A DNA stretch of 64,000 nt, from positions 95,006,484 through 95,070,483 of the forward strand of contig CM041297.1 of NCBI GenBank assembly GCA_023052935.1. The letters are read 5' to 3'. Numbering within the stretch: the stretch's first letter is position 1; each line of letters opens with the position of its first letter. Below, piece after piece: positions 1-9,679 of the stretch. A program made the translations under genes and the position numbers. Source of the DNA: Piezodorus guildinii. Lineage: Eukaryota; Arthropoda; Insecta; Hemiptera; Pentatomidae. Under the pieces are notes generated by a model. The model was not told the DNA's origin, did no database searches, and was given only the letters and a program-made list of their open reading frames with translations.

Positions 1-112
1 ATTGGAGAAAAGGGAAGATGAAAGATGTGAAGAAGACAGAATGATATTCAAGTGGTCCTTGATGGCCAATTCGTGCAGAAAAAAAAAATGTAGCAGGGAC
101 CTCCTGCGGGGT
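1..112. other. Sequence before the first SINE, nothing recognised
   Basis: Purine-rich sequence with a short A tract at about 80-89. The phrase tgtagcaggg occurs at about 90 and again at about 115, so a short direct repeat lies at the SINE head. No coding potential was seen. Confidence 0.4.
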
Positions 113-372
113 TACCTGTAGCAGGGTGGTTAGCATAATAGCCTCCTATGCCAAAGGTTCCGGGTTAAACCAGCATCTAGCCCTAGGATTTTTTAATGGG
201 AGTAAGGCCGTCCTTCGTTGAAAGGTGGTCTCGAGCAGGTGCGATTTCAGGTACTCGTTAAAGATCCCTATCCCAAAAAAACCTGGATAGGCAAAATTTA
301 GGACTCCCACTGTAGCATCGTCCGATTAACCACAGCAGCATAAAGGGACTTTAAACAAATAAATAAAAAAAC
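113..372 (+). mobile_element. tRNA-derived SINE, family S1, copy 1
   Basis: The head resembles a tRNA with an A-box-like stretch (ggtggttagcataatag) and a B-box-like stretch (ggttccgggttaaacc), the internal RNA polymerase III promoter of tRNA-derived SINEs. The body contains acctggataggcaaaattta and the tail is a run of taaa repeats. A second copy in the opposite orientation lies at 27659-27910 and matches over the whole length with scattered differences. That two-copy match is seen directly; SINE status is inferred from the head and the A-rich tail. Confidence 0.75.
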
Positions 373-1404
373 AAGGACATACTGCTATATTTTTTTAAAT
401 AAAAAAATTACCTTTTGCATATTTTTTTTTCTGTTGTTCAAATCTAAACTATGACGAAGAAGTTTAGAGAAGAATGTTTCTTGTTATACAACATTTGTAG
501 CTAGGATCTACTGTTTAGGAGCTATTTTGGTTCGAATGAAGAAAGTTACCAAACGTATCTATGTTTTAATGTACATAGAACATTGAAGATAAATAAATAA
601 ATACACAGAGCAGCAAATGATAGATAGTTTTTATTATCTCAGAAAGAAATATTAAACCATGTTTTTTATACGAGAATGGGAGATTAAGGAGCAAAATACT
701 AACCCACAAAGATATTCCACCCCAGACGACTTGACAAAACTGTGTTGTAGTTCGCATTAAAATTTTGAAATTATTTCCGTATATAAAATTTGTCACTACT
801 TTCATTACAAATGTACATTTACTTTCTATTACAAACTGACTGAAAGCTAATGATATATTCTAAACTTACCTATTACTTAGAACCAAATTATTAAAAACAA
901 TTACTAGGACGATTGCTATTCAAGTTTTCTAGTAAACCATAAAATCGAACAACTTGACTTTAACCAACATTAATCTGTAAACTCGATTATATTCGAAGTA
1001 TTTCTATTTGGAACACTAAAATCGTTCCAGTATTCCCAGGCTTAGATGTTATCTCTGAGATGGGAATAAACCAATCTGGTTCAGAAGCCGAAATCCCTTA
1101 AAGGAAGAGGTGTCAGAACTGTCCACTAAGTATTGACTGATGGTAGTTTGTATCTATAACAACCACCGGGCCGACACAATCTCGTGCAAATATAACAAAT
1201 ATAATCTACAGTCGATATATTCAGCCACAAAAGTTTATCTTACAGTAATCAACCTACAGCGGTATGACCTGTACAAGTTTCATTTTGTATTCACTCCCCT
1301 TTACGATATCACGCTTTAAATAATGTAGAACTTGGTAATGACCCTTCTTAAAAAATGTATATTAAAAAAAAGGACAATGGTTCAACGATCGAAATTACAA
1401 AAAA
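373..1404. other. AT-rich intergenic DNA, nothing recognised
   Basis: No long open frame, tandem array or homology to other parts of the window was found. A 79-codon open frame on the minus strand (805-566) is hydrophobic and low in complexity and is not taken as a gene. Confidence 0.5.
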
Positions 1405-1860
1405 TCTGGTGCGGGCAACACACGACTTTCACTTACCTCCATTTTTAAAACCAATGAAAGAATTTTCAAAAACAGTTGGAGATAAAAATACAAGAAACTA
1501 TTAAGGAATTAATTAAATTGAATTTCTATCGAAACATGTGTTTCATTAAAAAATCTATTATATTATTATCTTAAATAATCAGTAAGTTTTATCTTCTTTT
1601 CATCACTCTCTATTAACTTTTAAAAGCTTGTGTATGAGATGATATTTTTTCTAAAATCTTTAGCATTCCAACGGTATATCATACATGTATATTACTGCTC
1701 TTATGTTCAAAAACGAAAAATTGCATTAAAAAAATATTTTTTCTGTTTTCTCCTTTAGTTGGGTATCGAATTTATTCAATTTATATATTTTTACCAGTTT
1801 TTCATCAGTGTTAACAAGATAATCTAGTTATTATTATTGAATTTACAAAATTAAAAGTGT
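1405..1860 (+). mobile_element. A-type dispersed element, 5' half
   Basis: Starts with tctggtgcgggcaacacacg followed by actttcacttacctcc, the 5' terminus shared by the A-type and B/C-type elements of this window. The next 400 bases match, in reverse complement, the inner part of the longest copy at 54378-55293, including the block around caacggtatatcatacatg. Homology stops near 1860, so the 3' half with its CA repeat and hairpin is missing. Helitron-like (Helentron/HINE) identity is an inference from the shared ends. Confidence 0.6.
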
Positions 1861-2904
1861 AATCTGAATTAGTTTCATAATTTTTCATTAAGTCTCCTTA
1901 GAGATATTTCTGTGTAAACATTGCGAAAAAATGTTTTTTTGTAAATTCATGCAAACCATATTCTTAGTTTTTGTTTTGATTTAATAACTAAAAAATTACC
2001 AGAATTAGAGAGATGTTTCCTACACATGTTTTCAGCTGCGAAGCTGAATTAAAATGGCTGCAAAACTAAAAGCATTAGCAACAAAAACATATCGCCCACA
2101 ATTTCATATTAAAATACAAAAAATACAGAATAACTGGTAAAAAATTAAAATCATAAAAATTAAAAACGTTGAGCGGCAAGGTCTGGACGATTTCAAATAG
2201 ATTGGCCTATATACAAATGATTAATCTTATATTACAGTGTTGAACAACATAAAGATTAAAAAAAAAAAAAAAAAAAAAAAAAAATGAGAAATGAGATTTT
2301 AACTGACAAAGAGTGGTTTGTTTTGAAAAAAATAATTATTACAGACAAAGAAAAAAACAAAAAACAATCATAAATTATCAAATAGATGGTTTTTATCAAT
2401 ATAAGGAATTAGCAGAAATAAGACAAAATATATAAGGACACAAGACGTCTTGAACACTGAAGGTAACATATGAGAGAATTCTAGTAGCATTAAATTGGTT
2501 TTGCCCACCTGTAGGTCAGAAGGATAGATACATAGTAAACAATTGGGTGGCAACCTTAATTTCGATTTATATACCAGAGGACCACTACTTTATCGAGTAT
2601 AATGTAGTAATACTATAGATAATAAAATTGGACAGAAGAATAAAAACAATAACAGAATATATTGTGATATATTATTGGGATCAAAAAAATTATTGAAAAT
2701 ATCCAAACCAACAAATTCTATATAATTGAAACCCCAAATTAACAAATTAACATTAAACAGCACAATAAAAATGTTAATACTACACCATTGAAACATTATA
2801 TACAACTGAACCATAAATTTGATTTAAGAGACCAAAGATATTACAAATCGAATAAAATAATCAAAATAGAAAAGTAATAGAATTCATATATACAAACAAA
2901 AAAT
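1861..2904. other. AT-rich DNA with a 25-nt A tract
   Basis: A poly(A) run at about 2259-2284 may be the tail of a retroposed sequence whose body I do not recognise. The minus-strand open frames at 2814-2590 and 2553-2368 are hydrophobic AT-rich frames without recognisable domains. Confidence 0.4.
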
Positions 2905-3650
2905 CTGGTGCGGGCAACACACGACTTTCACTTGCCTCCGTTGTTAAAATCGATTAAAGAATTTTTAAATACAGTACAGTAAGAGATGAAAATGAAACTG
3001 ATCAAGAAATAAATTGAATTTCTATGGAAACATGTGTTTTATTAAATAATCTATTATATTATTATCTAAAACAATCAGTCCGTTTTATCGGTTTTCCATC
3101 ACTCTTTATTAACTTTTACAAGTTTGTTTTTAAGATGATGCTTTTAATTTTCAAACGGTATATTATACATGTATATTACTGTTCTTAAGTTCATCAACAA
3201 AAAAGTTCATTAAAAAACATTTCTGAAGTTTTCTGCTTTAGTTGGATATCTAATTCGTTCAAATTATATATTTACCTGTTTTGGTTTATTATTTTCAATA
3301 ATCAACCTTTGTAATCGAACAAACAAAAAAAAATTATTCCTGCTCAAAATTTGAGAGCTCACGTTTCAAGATGCGTAGAATCCAAAAACGAATAAAAAAA
3401 AAATCCGTTTCTCCTAATAAATAGATGTATTTTTCTTTTAGTGAAAAAAGAATCATTGAATTTGGTTAATAACTAGCTTAGATATTGTGTTTTGAAATCA
3501 GTGGTAGTGTTATGATATGATGCTTTGAATTAGTGCTTTTCATATTACTTAATTGCCCAAGAACAGCCATATAAACAGTTATACCCTAATATTATTATTT
3601 GGAAATAATAAACCATTGTGTAATGCAGCGTTTTTTAATTAATGATAACA
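2905..3650 (+). mobile_element. Composite A/B/C-type dispersed element
   Basis: Starts with the shared terminus tctggtgcgggcaacacacg. About 380 bases are A-like. At about 3285 it passes into the B-type core (ggtttattattttcaataat, then tttcaagatgcgtagaatcc). From about 3430 it matches the C block, with landmark aacagccatataaacagtta and aataataaaccattgtgtaat. The longer copy at 12985-14005 (minus strand) has several hundred bases between B and C that are missing here, so this copy is internally deleted or recombinant. Confidence 0.5.
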
Positions 3651-3679
3651 TGATCAAATGTTTATTTTTATAGAATCTA

Positions 3680-3982
3680 CGAAATTAAAGTTACTTTAGA
3701 GAAAGAAAATTTAAAATACGAGCATTTAAGCCCAATTAATTTTACATCGATATAGCAAGTTTAAGCAAAGTCGTTGGAAACATTTTTGAAAAAATCGTAA
3801 AAAAGTGGGAAATGCATTGTATAAAATGGCTCTTCTAGTCAGCTGATGTTGATGAAAAAGATACAGTAACATCTCGAGATAGTTGTCTTAAATATGAAAT
3901 TTCACTTTTCGTTTTCGCACTGGACTTACCACACTCATACACAAACACACACACACATATACAACTTTTTGCTGGATTTGAA
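3680..3982 (+). mobile_element. A-type element fragment, first of a local pair
   Basis: Carries the A-type landmark tttacatcgatatagcaagt, then aatgcattgtataaaatggc and a short CA run near 3945-3957, ending at actttttgctggatttg. The same order of landmarks starts again directly downstream, so the segment looks duplicated in tandem. Confidence 0.55.
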
Positions 3983-4273
3983 AGGAAGAAATTTTGAAAT
4001 ATTAGCATTTAAGCCCTGTCAGACTATTTCAATCAGAATAAATCCTACATGATATTAAAGCCCACTCAATTTTACATCGACATAGGAAGTTTATAAAAAT
4101 CGTCGGAACTGTTTTCGAGAAAATCGAAAAAAGGTGCAAAATGCATAGTATAAAGTGGCTCTTCTGGTAAGTTAAAATCATTTTGATGAAAAAGGTTTTG
4201 TAACGTATCGGGCGTATATTTGTCATAACTATGAAATTTCAGTTTAGGAGTTACCGTTCCCGCCCGAAAGTTA

Positions 4274-4338
<65 letters not shown>

Positions 4339-4520
4339 ACACACACACACAAACACACACACACACACACACAGACCTTTTTTGCGGGACTTGGTTATTT
4401 GGACTCGGAAGACCCTAAAACGTGTATTTTCGTTGAAAACTGGAATTCGCAAATTTTCACGATCGCAATACTTTCCCTTACTATATATAGTAAGTGAAAG
4501 TAAAAAAGAAAAGTTTTGTT
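3983..4520 (+). mobile_element. A-type element, 3' half with CA repeat and terminal hairpin
   Basis: Contains the A-type order: catttaagccctgtcagact, tttacatcgacatagg, tgcatagtataaagtggctc, a long CA repeat, gcgggacttggttatttgg, then the terminal palindrome cttactatatatagtaag followed by tgaaagt. The last bases (aagtgaaagt) are the inverted form of the actttcactt found just inside the 5' terminus. Open frames of 126 and 88 codons across this piece simply read through the CA/TG repeat and are not taken as genes. Confidence 0.6.
4274..4373. repeat. (CA)n microsatellite
   Basis: About 100 bases of CA repeat with a few interruptions, sitting inside the A-type element at the same place where other copies carry shorter CA or TG runs (35881-35906, 54510-54545). 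Confidence 0.95.
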
Positions 4521-4972
4521 AAGACAATTATTAAGAATAGTTGTAAAATACATTTTTTTTTTAAACAAACAAACATGCGAGAAGTGGCAATTATGATTAA
4601 TAGTGTGGCTGATTCGGAAACTCAGTAAGTCATTGAGTCTTAACGACAGTCACGTGTTTCTGTTCGACTATTCCACGTTTTCATGAAACAATGTTGTCTT
4701 AGCTAATCAATTATTAGCGACCCACTCCGACTAAATTCAACAGCCTAAAGAGCATTAGAATGATCTTCCTCACTAATAAATGAGAAGTTTCAACTGACTC
4801 GTCGAATTAATTGTCAATTCTAGAACCCGCGGCGTTTAGCGGGGGAGCGAAATAGAAAACCTTCACGTATTCAAAGACTAGACTTTATTATCTTCATTTT
4901 CCGTATTTTAGCTTAAATTATTTTCTACTGAAATGGGCACTCTTTGGTCCACGCACCTATGGGGTAGTTGGT
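4521..4972. other. Non-coding sequence with a GC-rich hairpin patch
   Basis: Mostly AT-rich. Around 4827-4848 lies a GC-rich stretch, cccgcggcgtttagcggggg, able to form a short ccgc/gcgg hairpin. It may belong to an unrecognised repeat. The segment directly precedes the RTE-like insertion. Confidence 0.4.
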
Positions 4973-4986
4973 AGCTATCCAGATCT
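4973..4986. repeat. Target-site duplication of the RTE-like LINE (3' side of element)
   Basis: agctatccagatct, identical to 6276-6289. The pair of 14-bp direct repeats encloses the RTE-like element exactly. Confidence 0.9.
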
Positions 4987-4998
4987 TCATCATCATCG

Positions 4999-6165
4999 TC
5001 AATCCGGCGCTACAACTCGGTGACGAGTCCTGGCCTCCTCCACCAGCCCTCTCCAGTTATTTCTATCTTGTGCAGCCGTCATCCAGTTCCCCACTCCCAG
5101 GATATCCCTTGCATCCGCTGTCACACCATCCGACCATCTAAGTTTTGGTCTTCCTCTTCTTCTGATGCCGTGAAGAGGTTCAGTCAAAATGGCCTCATCC
5201 TCCATTCTAGCCACGTGACCAGCCAATCGCAGTCTTTCAAGCTTCAAGGTCATAACGACATCATTGTCCTTAAAACCTGTATAGAGTTCATTATTGGTCC
5301 GCCTTCTCCAATGTCCATTGAGATGAACTCCTCCAAAAATTCGTCGAAGTATTTTTCTCTCAAAGACTTGTAGGTCCTGTTCAGTTCTTTTACTGATAGC
5401 CCATGTTTCTGATCTATACAATAGGACTGGGCGAACCAACGTCTTATATAAATGGAGCTTAGTCGGCCTGTATAGGAGCCGGGAGGTGAACTCTCTTCGG
5501 AGGCCAAAGTAGCACCTGTTTGCCATCAAAATTCTTCTTTTAACCTCAACCTTTGGTGCTTTATCTTGCTTTACGAGAGAACCCAGATACCCACTTTTTC
5601 AATGTTAAAGGGGCAATATTGATGGTCACACCGGATGGGGGTTCTTCTCCTGTTACCATGTACTTTGTTTTCCCCGCGTTTACCTCCAGTACAAGCATTC
5701 TGGAAGCCTCCATTAGGGCCAAAAATCCTTCTTTGACAGACTGCAACGACCGTCCTATGATGTCAACGTCATCCGCGTAAGCTAATAGCTGGATCATATG
5801 ATTGTAAACGGTCCTATTTGTTTGGATACCAGCGTCCCTCACAGCTTTCTCAAGTGCCAAGTTGAACGATAGGCTCTTCCGTTCGATGCCCACCTACCTG
5901 CACTGTACACCTCACATCCCTCATGATCATGTTTACCAGCCGTATCAGTTTATCGGGGATACTGAACACTTCCAGGGCCTTATACATTTTTTCACGATTA
6001 ATGCTGTCATATGCCGCCTTTAAATCGACAAAGAGATGGTGGATTTTAATTTGGTGTTCATTTCCTCTCTCTAGAATTGTTCTTAGAGAGAACATTTGAT
6101 CAGTAGTTGATCTTCCCTGTCTAAATCCAGCTTGGTAGGGACCAAGCTTCTGCCCTGCAAATAAA
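4999..6165 (-). pseudogene. RTE-like reverse transcriptase, 3' part, broken
   Basis: Read on the minus strand in three pieces. From 6170 to about 5895: [16 protein letters not shown] and FVDLKAAYDSINREKMY, which are RT palm motifs including the first catalytic Asp region. From about 5893 to 5561: FNLALEKAVRDAGIQT and QLLAYADDVDIIGRS, carrying the catalytic ADD. From 5529 to 4999: LLYRSETWAISKRTEQD, LRLAGHVARMED and the GRPKLRW block typical of the RTE C-terminus. The pieces lie in different frames, and the conserved RQGDPLS block expected between pieces one and two is missing, so there is a small deletion as well as frameshifts. It cannot make a working enzyme. Confidence 0.85.
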
Positions 6166-6275
6166 ATCAATAATATGCCCTATTTTCAAGAAAGGAGACA
6201 AACTTCAGTGCCAGAACTACAGAGTTATCTCTCTTCTCTCGTGTGGATATAAGATATTATCGAGCATACTATTCC
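6166..6275 (+). pseudogene. Inverted 5' segment of the RTE-like reverse transcriptase
   Basis: On the plus strand the frame starting near 6174 reads [20 protein letters not shown] and continues to YKILSSILF. This is the conserved RT block that normally lies just upstream of GPYQAGFR, but it is in the opposite orientation to the rest of the element. The 5' end of this segment abuts the 5' end of the main segment, and its 3' end abuts the target duplication, exactly the order produced by twin priming. Confidence 0.85.
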
Positions 6276-6289
6276 AGCTATCCAGATCT
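6276..6289. repeat. Target-site duplication of the RTE-like LINE (5' side)
   Basis: agctatccagatct, perfect copy of 4973-4986. Confidence 0.9.
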
Positions 6290-6611
6290 ACGACATCATT
6301 AAAACTAAAGATAACATATAAACTAAGACATGTATATGACTCCTGGTGAAATTTAAATTCTATTGAAGTTGTTAGAAAGAGGGGCGAAAGCGCATTTGCT
6401 CTCAGCCTCAAACCAATCCTCATGATTATTATGATTCGCTGTGTTCTCAGTTGCTTTGAGTAATTCTGTCAATAAATAATTATTAGAAAACATAAATATT
6501 TATTTATTAATAAACATAGAAGAGGCTCTTCAACCACTAGGGTTATTTTAGTCCTAAATTCAAAGTACAAAATACAAACAAGTTTAGTACAATAAAGAAA
6601 CTATAGACAAG
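6290..6611. other. Intergenic DNA, nothing recognised
   Basis: Lies between the RTE-like insertion and the hAT element. A 68-codon minus-strand open frame (6423-6217) runs partly over the inverted LINE piece and is not taken as a gene. Confidence 0.4.
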
Positions 6612-6619
6612 GTTTAGAT
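6612..6619. repeat. 8-bp target-site duplication of the hAT element, left
   Basis: gtttagat, directly before the terminal repeat starting cagtggttggcaa, and repeated at 9672-9679 directly after the right terminal repeat. Confidence 0.9.
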
Positions 6620-6938
6620 CAGTGGTTGGCAATGTATGGCTCCAGAACCACAAACAACTTGGCTCCTTAAGTGCGGCTATGGCACAAATACTCAGGGAAG
6701 GCGCTATAATATTTTCATTTAAAACGACAAAAAAAACTTGTTAAGAAAAATTACATCTTATTTTGATACATTAAAATTCTTCTATAAATCGAGAAAACGT
6801 ATAATTTATTTAAGTTAAATAATAGAAATGTAATTAAAAATTTTATACTGTAGTAAAAATACGTAACGAACATAAGAGTTTAATTTTATTAGTTTTCGTA
6901 AACGTAAACACAAACCATGTACAAGATACCGGCTGAAA

Positions 6939-7324
6939 TTGAGACGTTGATTTCTAAAAGGTACTAAAGGACATTTTTTACGAAATTGATTTTTTGTTAT
7001 ATTTGTATTCTCATCATTTAGTTTTATCTAAATATTCTATTTGATGTTATCTAATGAATTCTCAAGTCCTTAAAAAACGTGATTTAGAAATGCGGTCATT
7101 TTCTAAAAGTACTAATTACGCATATATTTTCGTTCCAAATCATTCTAAAAAAAATCATTTCATAACTTTAATATGATGTTATTATTATAGTAAAAAATAA
7201 TTCTAAATTTTAAGGCAAACAGACCCAAATTAGCTAGTTTAATAATATAGTAATGAGAGATTTTCACGCTTCCTGTAAATTTTCCTAGAATGCATATAGT
7301 ACCTTTTGGAAATCAACGTCTCAA
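6939..7324 (+). mobile_element. MITE family M1, copy 1, nested in the hAT element
   Basis: Terminal inverted repeats of about 28 bp: ttgagacgttgatttctaaa at the left and its near-perfect reverse complement at 7297-7324. The interior has no coding potential. A second copy of 387 bp in inverse orientation lies at 42061-42447 with the same termini and matching interior. A target duplication is not clear at either copy, so the superfamily is undetermined. Confidence 0.85.
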
Positions 7325-7369
7325 TTGTTCGTATGTTTTCGGAGAACTCCGGTGTGATACACCGTTTTT

Positions 7370-7880
7370 AAACTACTTCTCAGGGGGTTTCAGGAATTTA
7401 AAAACAACAGAGCAAGTTTAGCATTTGTCAAAAATCCTCTTAATGCTACGATAACTGAGTTGAAATTTTCTTCTTTTGAAATTGACATCGGTAGCTTTAA
7501 AATAAAATTTCTGGATTTAAAAAAGCAAGGAGATATGGCGCTCTAAATTCGAACGTCTTTGTGTTTGAATTGGAAATATTGGAGAGGAAAAAATGTGATC
7601 TTTAGTTCACAACAAAGTGGTCTGCTTTGAATGACCTGGAGAAGGAAGACCACTTGACCACTTCTTTTTCAACACTAAAAGGAATAACATTCCTTACTCG
7701 TACGATCATCTGAAAATGCTCGCGTTTGCTGTTCTTTCCCTTTCATTGCCTTTGAATAATCTTTTTCAAGCATGAAGATTATCAAGAGAAAACTGAGAAG
7801 TCGTCTTATCGATGAGAACTTGGAATCATGCCTAATATTAAAAACAACAAAATACAAACCTGATTTATTCAAACTTAAGG
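7370..7880 (+). pseudogene. hAT transposase C-terminal remnant (dimerisation domain)
   Basis: At 7781-7879 the frame reads IKRKLRSRLIDENLESCL and then LKTTKYKPDLFKL; just upstream lies SFSSMK. This is the C-terminal hAT dimerisation motif (FS.MK, K...RSRL.DE.LE.CL, then ...Y.PD...L). Further upstream a shifted frame gives RFQEFKNN-like and KIKFLDLKKQGDMAL, which resembles the segment preceding the domain in transposases of the ZBED/GTF2IRD2-like hAT group. Stops and frameshifts between the pieces and the missing N-terminal half make it a pseudogene. The Jockey copy was inserted immediately after the last conserved Leu-Lys. Confidence 0.75.
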
Positions 7881-7887
7881 TACACAT
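7877..7887. repeat. Target-site duplication of Jockey copy, left
   Basis: aaggtacacat, repeated at 9491-9501 directly after the poly(A) tail. The leading A residues are ambiguous at the tail. Confidence 0.85.
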
Positions 7888-9490
7888 ATTGACCATATTG
7901 AAGCAGAACTAGCTATTCCACTCCAAATGTCCCCACCTCCTAAAGCCTTTCATCCTTCTGAAATAATTAACGTTATCCATCAGTTACGTATTAAAAAAGC
8001 ACCTGGTCATGATCTCATCACATCCTTTATCCTTAAACAGCTACCTCGAAAGGCTATCCTCTACCTCACTTATATCTTTAATGCCACCCTCCGAACCACC
8101 TATTTTCCTGAACCTTGGAAAATGTCAATAATCAAAATGATCCCAAAACCTCAAAAGCCTCCTGAACATCCATCCTCATACCGTCCAATCTCCCTTTTAC
8201 CTATCATGGGCAAGATTCTAGAAAAACTCATTTTAAAGCGCCTTTACCCGATCCTAGAAATGCATCACGTCATTCCTGACCACCAGTTTGGATTTCGGAC
8301 ATCCCACTCTACAATTCAGCAATGCCACCGTGTGGTGGATGTTATATCCTCCACATTGGAGCGAGGAATGTTTTGCACGGGTGCTTTTCTCGACGTGGAA
8401 CAAGCGTTCGACCGAGTCTGGCACCCAGGACTCCTTTATAAACTCCGTCAATTCCTTCCCGCAACATACTTCCTCATAATCCGTTCCTACCTCACTAATA
8501 GAACCTTTCAAGTAAATCATAACCTTTCCTACTCTTCCATAATTTCTCAGTCTGCAGGTGTACCTCAGGGTAGTATCTTAGGTCCCATCCTTTATACGGT
8601 ATATACAGCTGATATCCCACTCCATCCTAGCACTGTCCTCACAACTTACGCGGATGACACTTGTGTGTTATCCGTCCATAACGATCCAACCGCTGCATCC
8701 CAAATCCTTCAGTCCCACATCACAGCCATTGAGGAATGGTGTCGGAACTGGAGGATTAAAATAAATCCTAAAAAATCCCATCAAATAACCTTTACCCTTC
8801 GTCGAAAACCGATGACCTCCTGCCCTACCGTATCCTTTAATAATACGCCACTCATACCTGTTGAACAAATCCGATACCTAGGACTCCATCTTGACAAACG
8901 TCTTACATGGAACCCTCACACGAGACTAAAACGACAGGAAACTGCCCGTAGATACCGATTACTACAACACTTACTAGACAAACGTTCAAAACTTCCAATT
9001 CACTACAAAAAGCTCATTTATATCACTGTCATCAGACCAATCTGGACATATGGAATCGAGCTTTGGGGCTCTACTAAGCCATCTAATTCCTCCCGCATCC
9101 AATCCTTACAATCCAAAATCCTTCGCAAAATCCTAAAGGCTCCTTATTTCGTCACAAATAAAATCATCCATAACGACCTTAATATCCCATTTGTGGCAGA
9201 CCTTTCTCGAACCAGATATACCACTTTTAATTCCAAACTCCCAACTCATATAAACCCTCTTGTCCGCAACCTATCAACCTCGCATATTCCTGACAACCCT
9301 CCGAGGCGATTGAAAAGAAGATGGCCTCGGGATCTACTTACTTAAATAAACATCGAAGTACTACCGCTGGGTAGTTTCTTCACAAGCCTTATACGCCTTT
9401 TATTATAATTCATCACTTTTACTTATTGTATTTATGTAATATACAGTTGTAAAATTCAATAAAATATAATTTAAAAAAAAAAAAAAAAAA
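7888..9490 (+). mobile_element. Jockey-clade LINE, subfamily J1, 5'-truncated copy
   Basis: A 1.6-kb 5'-truncated insertion containing the RT part of ORF2, a short 3' UTR with an AATAAA signal (near 9459) and a poly(A) tail (about 9473-9490). It is flanked by an 11-bp target duplication (7877-7887, 9491-9501). The 3' UTR begins with the J1 signature gtgctaccactgggtagttt or a close variant, seen also at 26660, 32485 and 48655. It is inserted in the transposase remnant of the hAT element and is therefore younger. Confidence 0.92.
7927..9345 (+). CDS. Jockey J1 ORF2, C-terminal RT part, open frame of 472 codons
   Basis: Codes for most of a non-LTR reverse transcriptase. Seen in order: SYRPISLLPIMGKILEKL at about residue 80, FGFRTSHSTIQQ at about 122, FLDVEQAFDRVWHPGLL (catalytic Asp) at about 153, SAGVPQGSILGP at about 211, TTYADDTCVLSV (catalytic YADD) at about 240, and YLGLHLDKRLTWNPHTRLKR. 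The C-terminus ends with PPRRLKRRWPRDLL, a Jockey-clade hallmark. The endonuclease and ORF1 are missing because of 5' truncation. The first Met is internal to the original protein, so the start is arbitrary. The frame is uninterrupted, which indicates a relatively young insertion, but the copy cannot be autonomous. Confidence 0.9.
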   Translation: MSPPPKAFHPSEIINVIHQLRIKKAPGHDLITSFILKQLPRKAILYLTYIFNATLRTTYFPEPWKMSIIKMIPKPQKPPEHPSSYRPISLLPIMGKILEKLILKRLYPILEMHHVIPDHQFGFRTSHSTIQQCHRVVDVISSTLERGMFCTGAFLDVEQAFDRVWHPGLLYKLRQFLPATYFLIIRSYLTNRTFQVNHNLSYSSIISQSAGVPQGSILGPILYTVYTADIPLHPSTVLTTYADDTCVLSVHNDPTAASQILQSHITAIEEWCRNWRIKINPKKSHQITFTLRRKPMTSCPTVSFNNTPLIPVEQIRYLGLHLDKRLTWNPHTRLKRQETARRYRLLQHLLDKRSKLPIHYKKLIYITVIRPIWTYGIELWGSTKPSNSSRIQSLQSKILRKILKAPYFVTNKIIHNDLNIPFVADLSRTRYTTFNSKLPTHINPLVRNLSTSHIPDNPPRRLKRRWPRDLLT

Positions 9491-9501
9491 AAGGTACACA
9501 T
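9491..9501. repeat. Target-site duplication of Jockey copy, right
   Basis: aaggtacacat, matching 7877-7887. Confidence 0.85.
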
Positions 9502-9671
9502 TGTACGCATTAATAAATATTTTTTAGGTATAAAATTTAGTTTTATTTAGTGTACTGCTTATTTTGCGTAATAAAAGTTTCCTAAACAAGAAGATTTGGC
9601 TCCCATTTTTTTTTTTTTAAATTGTTGTAATATTCATATGGCTCTTTGGCTAATAAGTTTGCCGACCACTG

Positions 9672-9679
9672 GTTTAGAT
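9672..9679. repeat. 8-bp target-site duplication of the hAT element, right
   Basis: gtttagat, identical to 6612-6619. Confidence 0.9.

Larger units (their letters stand above)
4987..6275 (-). mobile_element. RTE-like non-LTR retrotransposon with inverted 5' end
   Basis: The main part reads on the minus strand from about 6165 down to 4987 and codes for reverse transcriptase and the C-terminal region of an RTE-like element. Its 3' end is a short GAT-type repeat (gacgatgatgatga on the minus strand), as is usual for RTE elements. The outermost part, 6166-6275, codes on the opposite strand for the residues that should come just before (CPIFKKGDK...NYR.ISLL). Perfect 14-bp target duplications at 4973-4986 and 6276-6289 show this is one insertion event. 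The structure fits twin priming. The endonuclease domain is absent (5' truncation). Confidence 0.85.
6620..9671 (+). mobile_element. hAT-superfamily DNA transposon, decayed, with nested insertions
   Basis: The left end is cagtggttggcaa and the right end ttgccgaccactg, imperfect inverted repeats of the CAGTGG type usual for hAT elements. Both are flanked by the 8-bp direct repeat gtttagat, the hAT-sized target duplication. The interior keeps the C-terminal part of a hAT transposase (about 7370-7880). A 386-bp MITE (6939-7324) and a 5'-truncated Jockey copy (7888-9490) have inserted into it. Without the Jockey and its duplicated target site the element is about 1.4 kb, shorter than an autonomous hAT, so it was probably already internally deleted. 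Confidence 0.88.

Noticed and set aside
4072..4497. 126- and 88-codon frames rich in Val-Cys or Thr-His
   Set aside because: Direct translations of the CA/TG microsatellite inside an A-type element.
8254..8868. Antisense frames inside the Jockey ORF2 (also 31330-31593 and 40309-40887)
   Set aside because: Shadows of the real reverse transcriptase and RNase H frames on the other strand.
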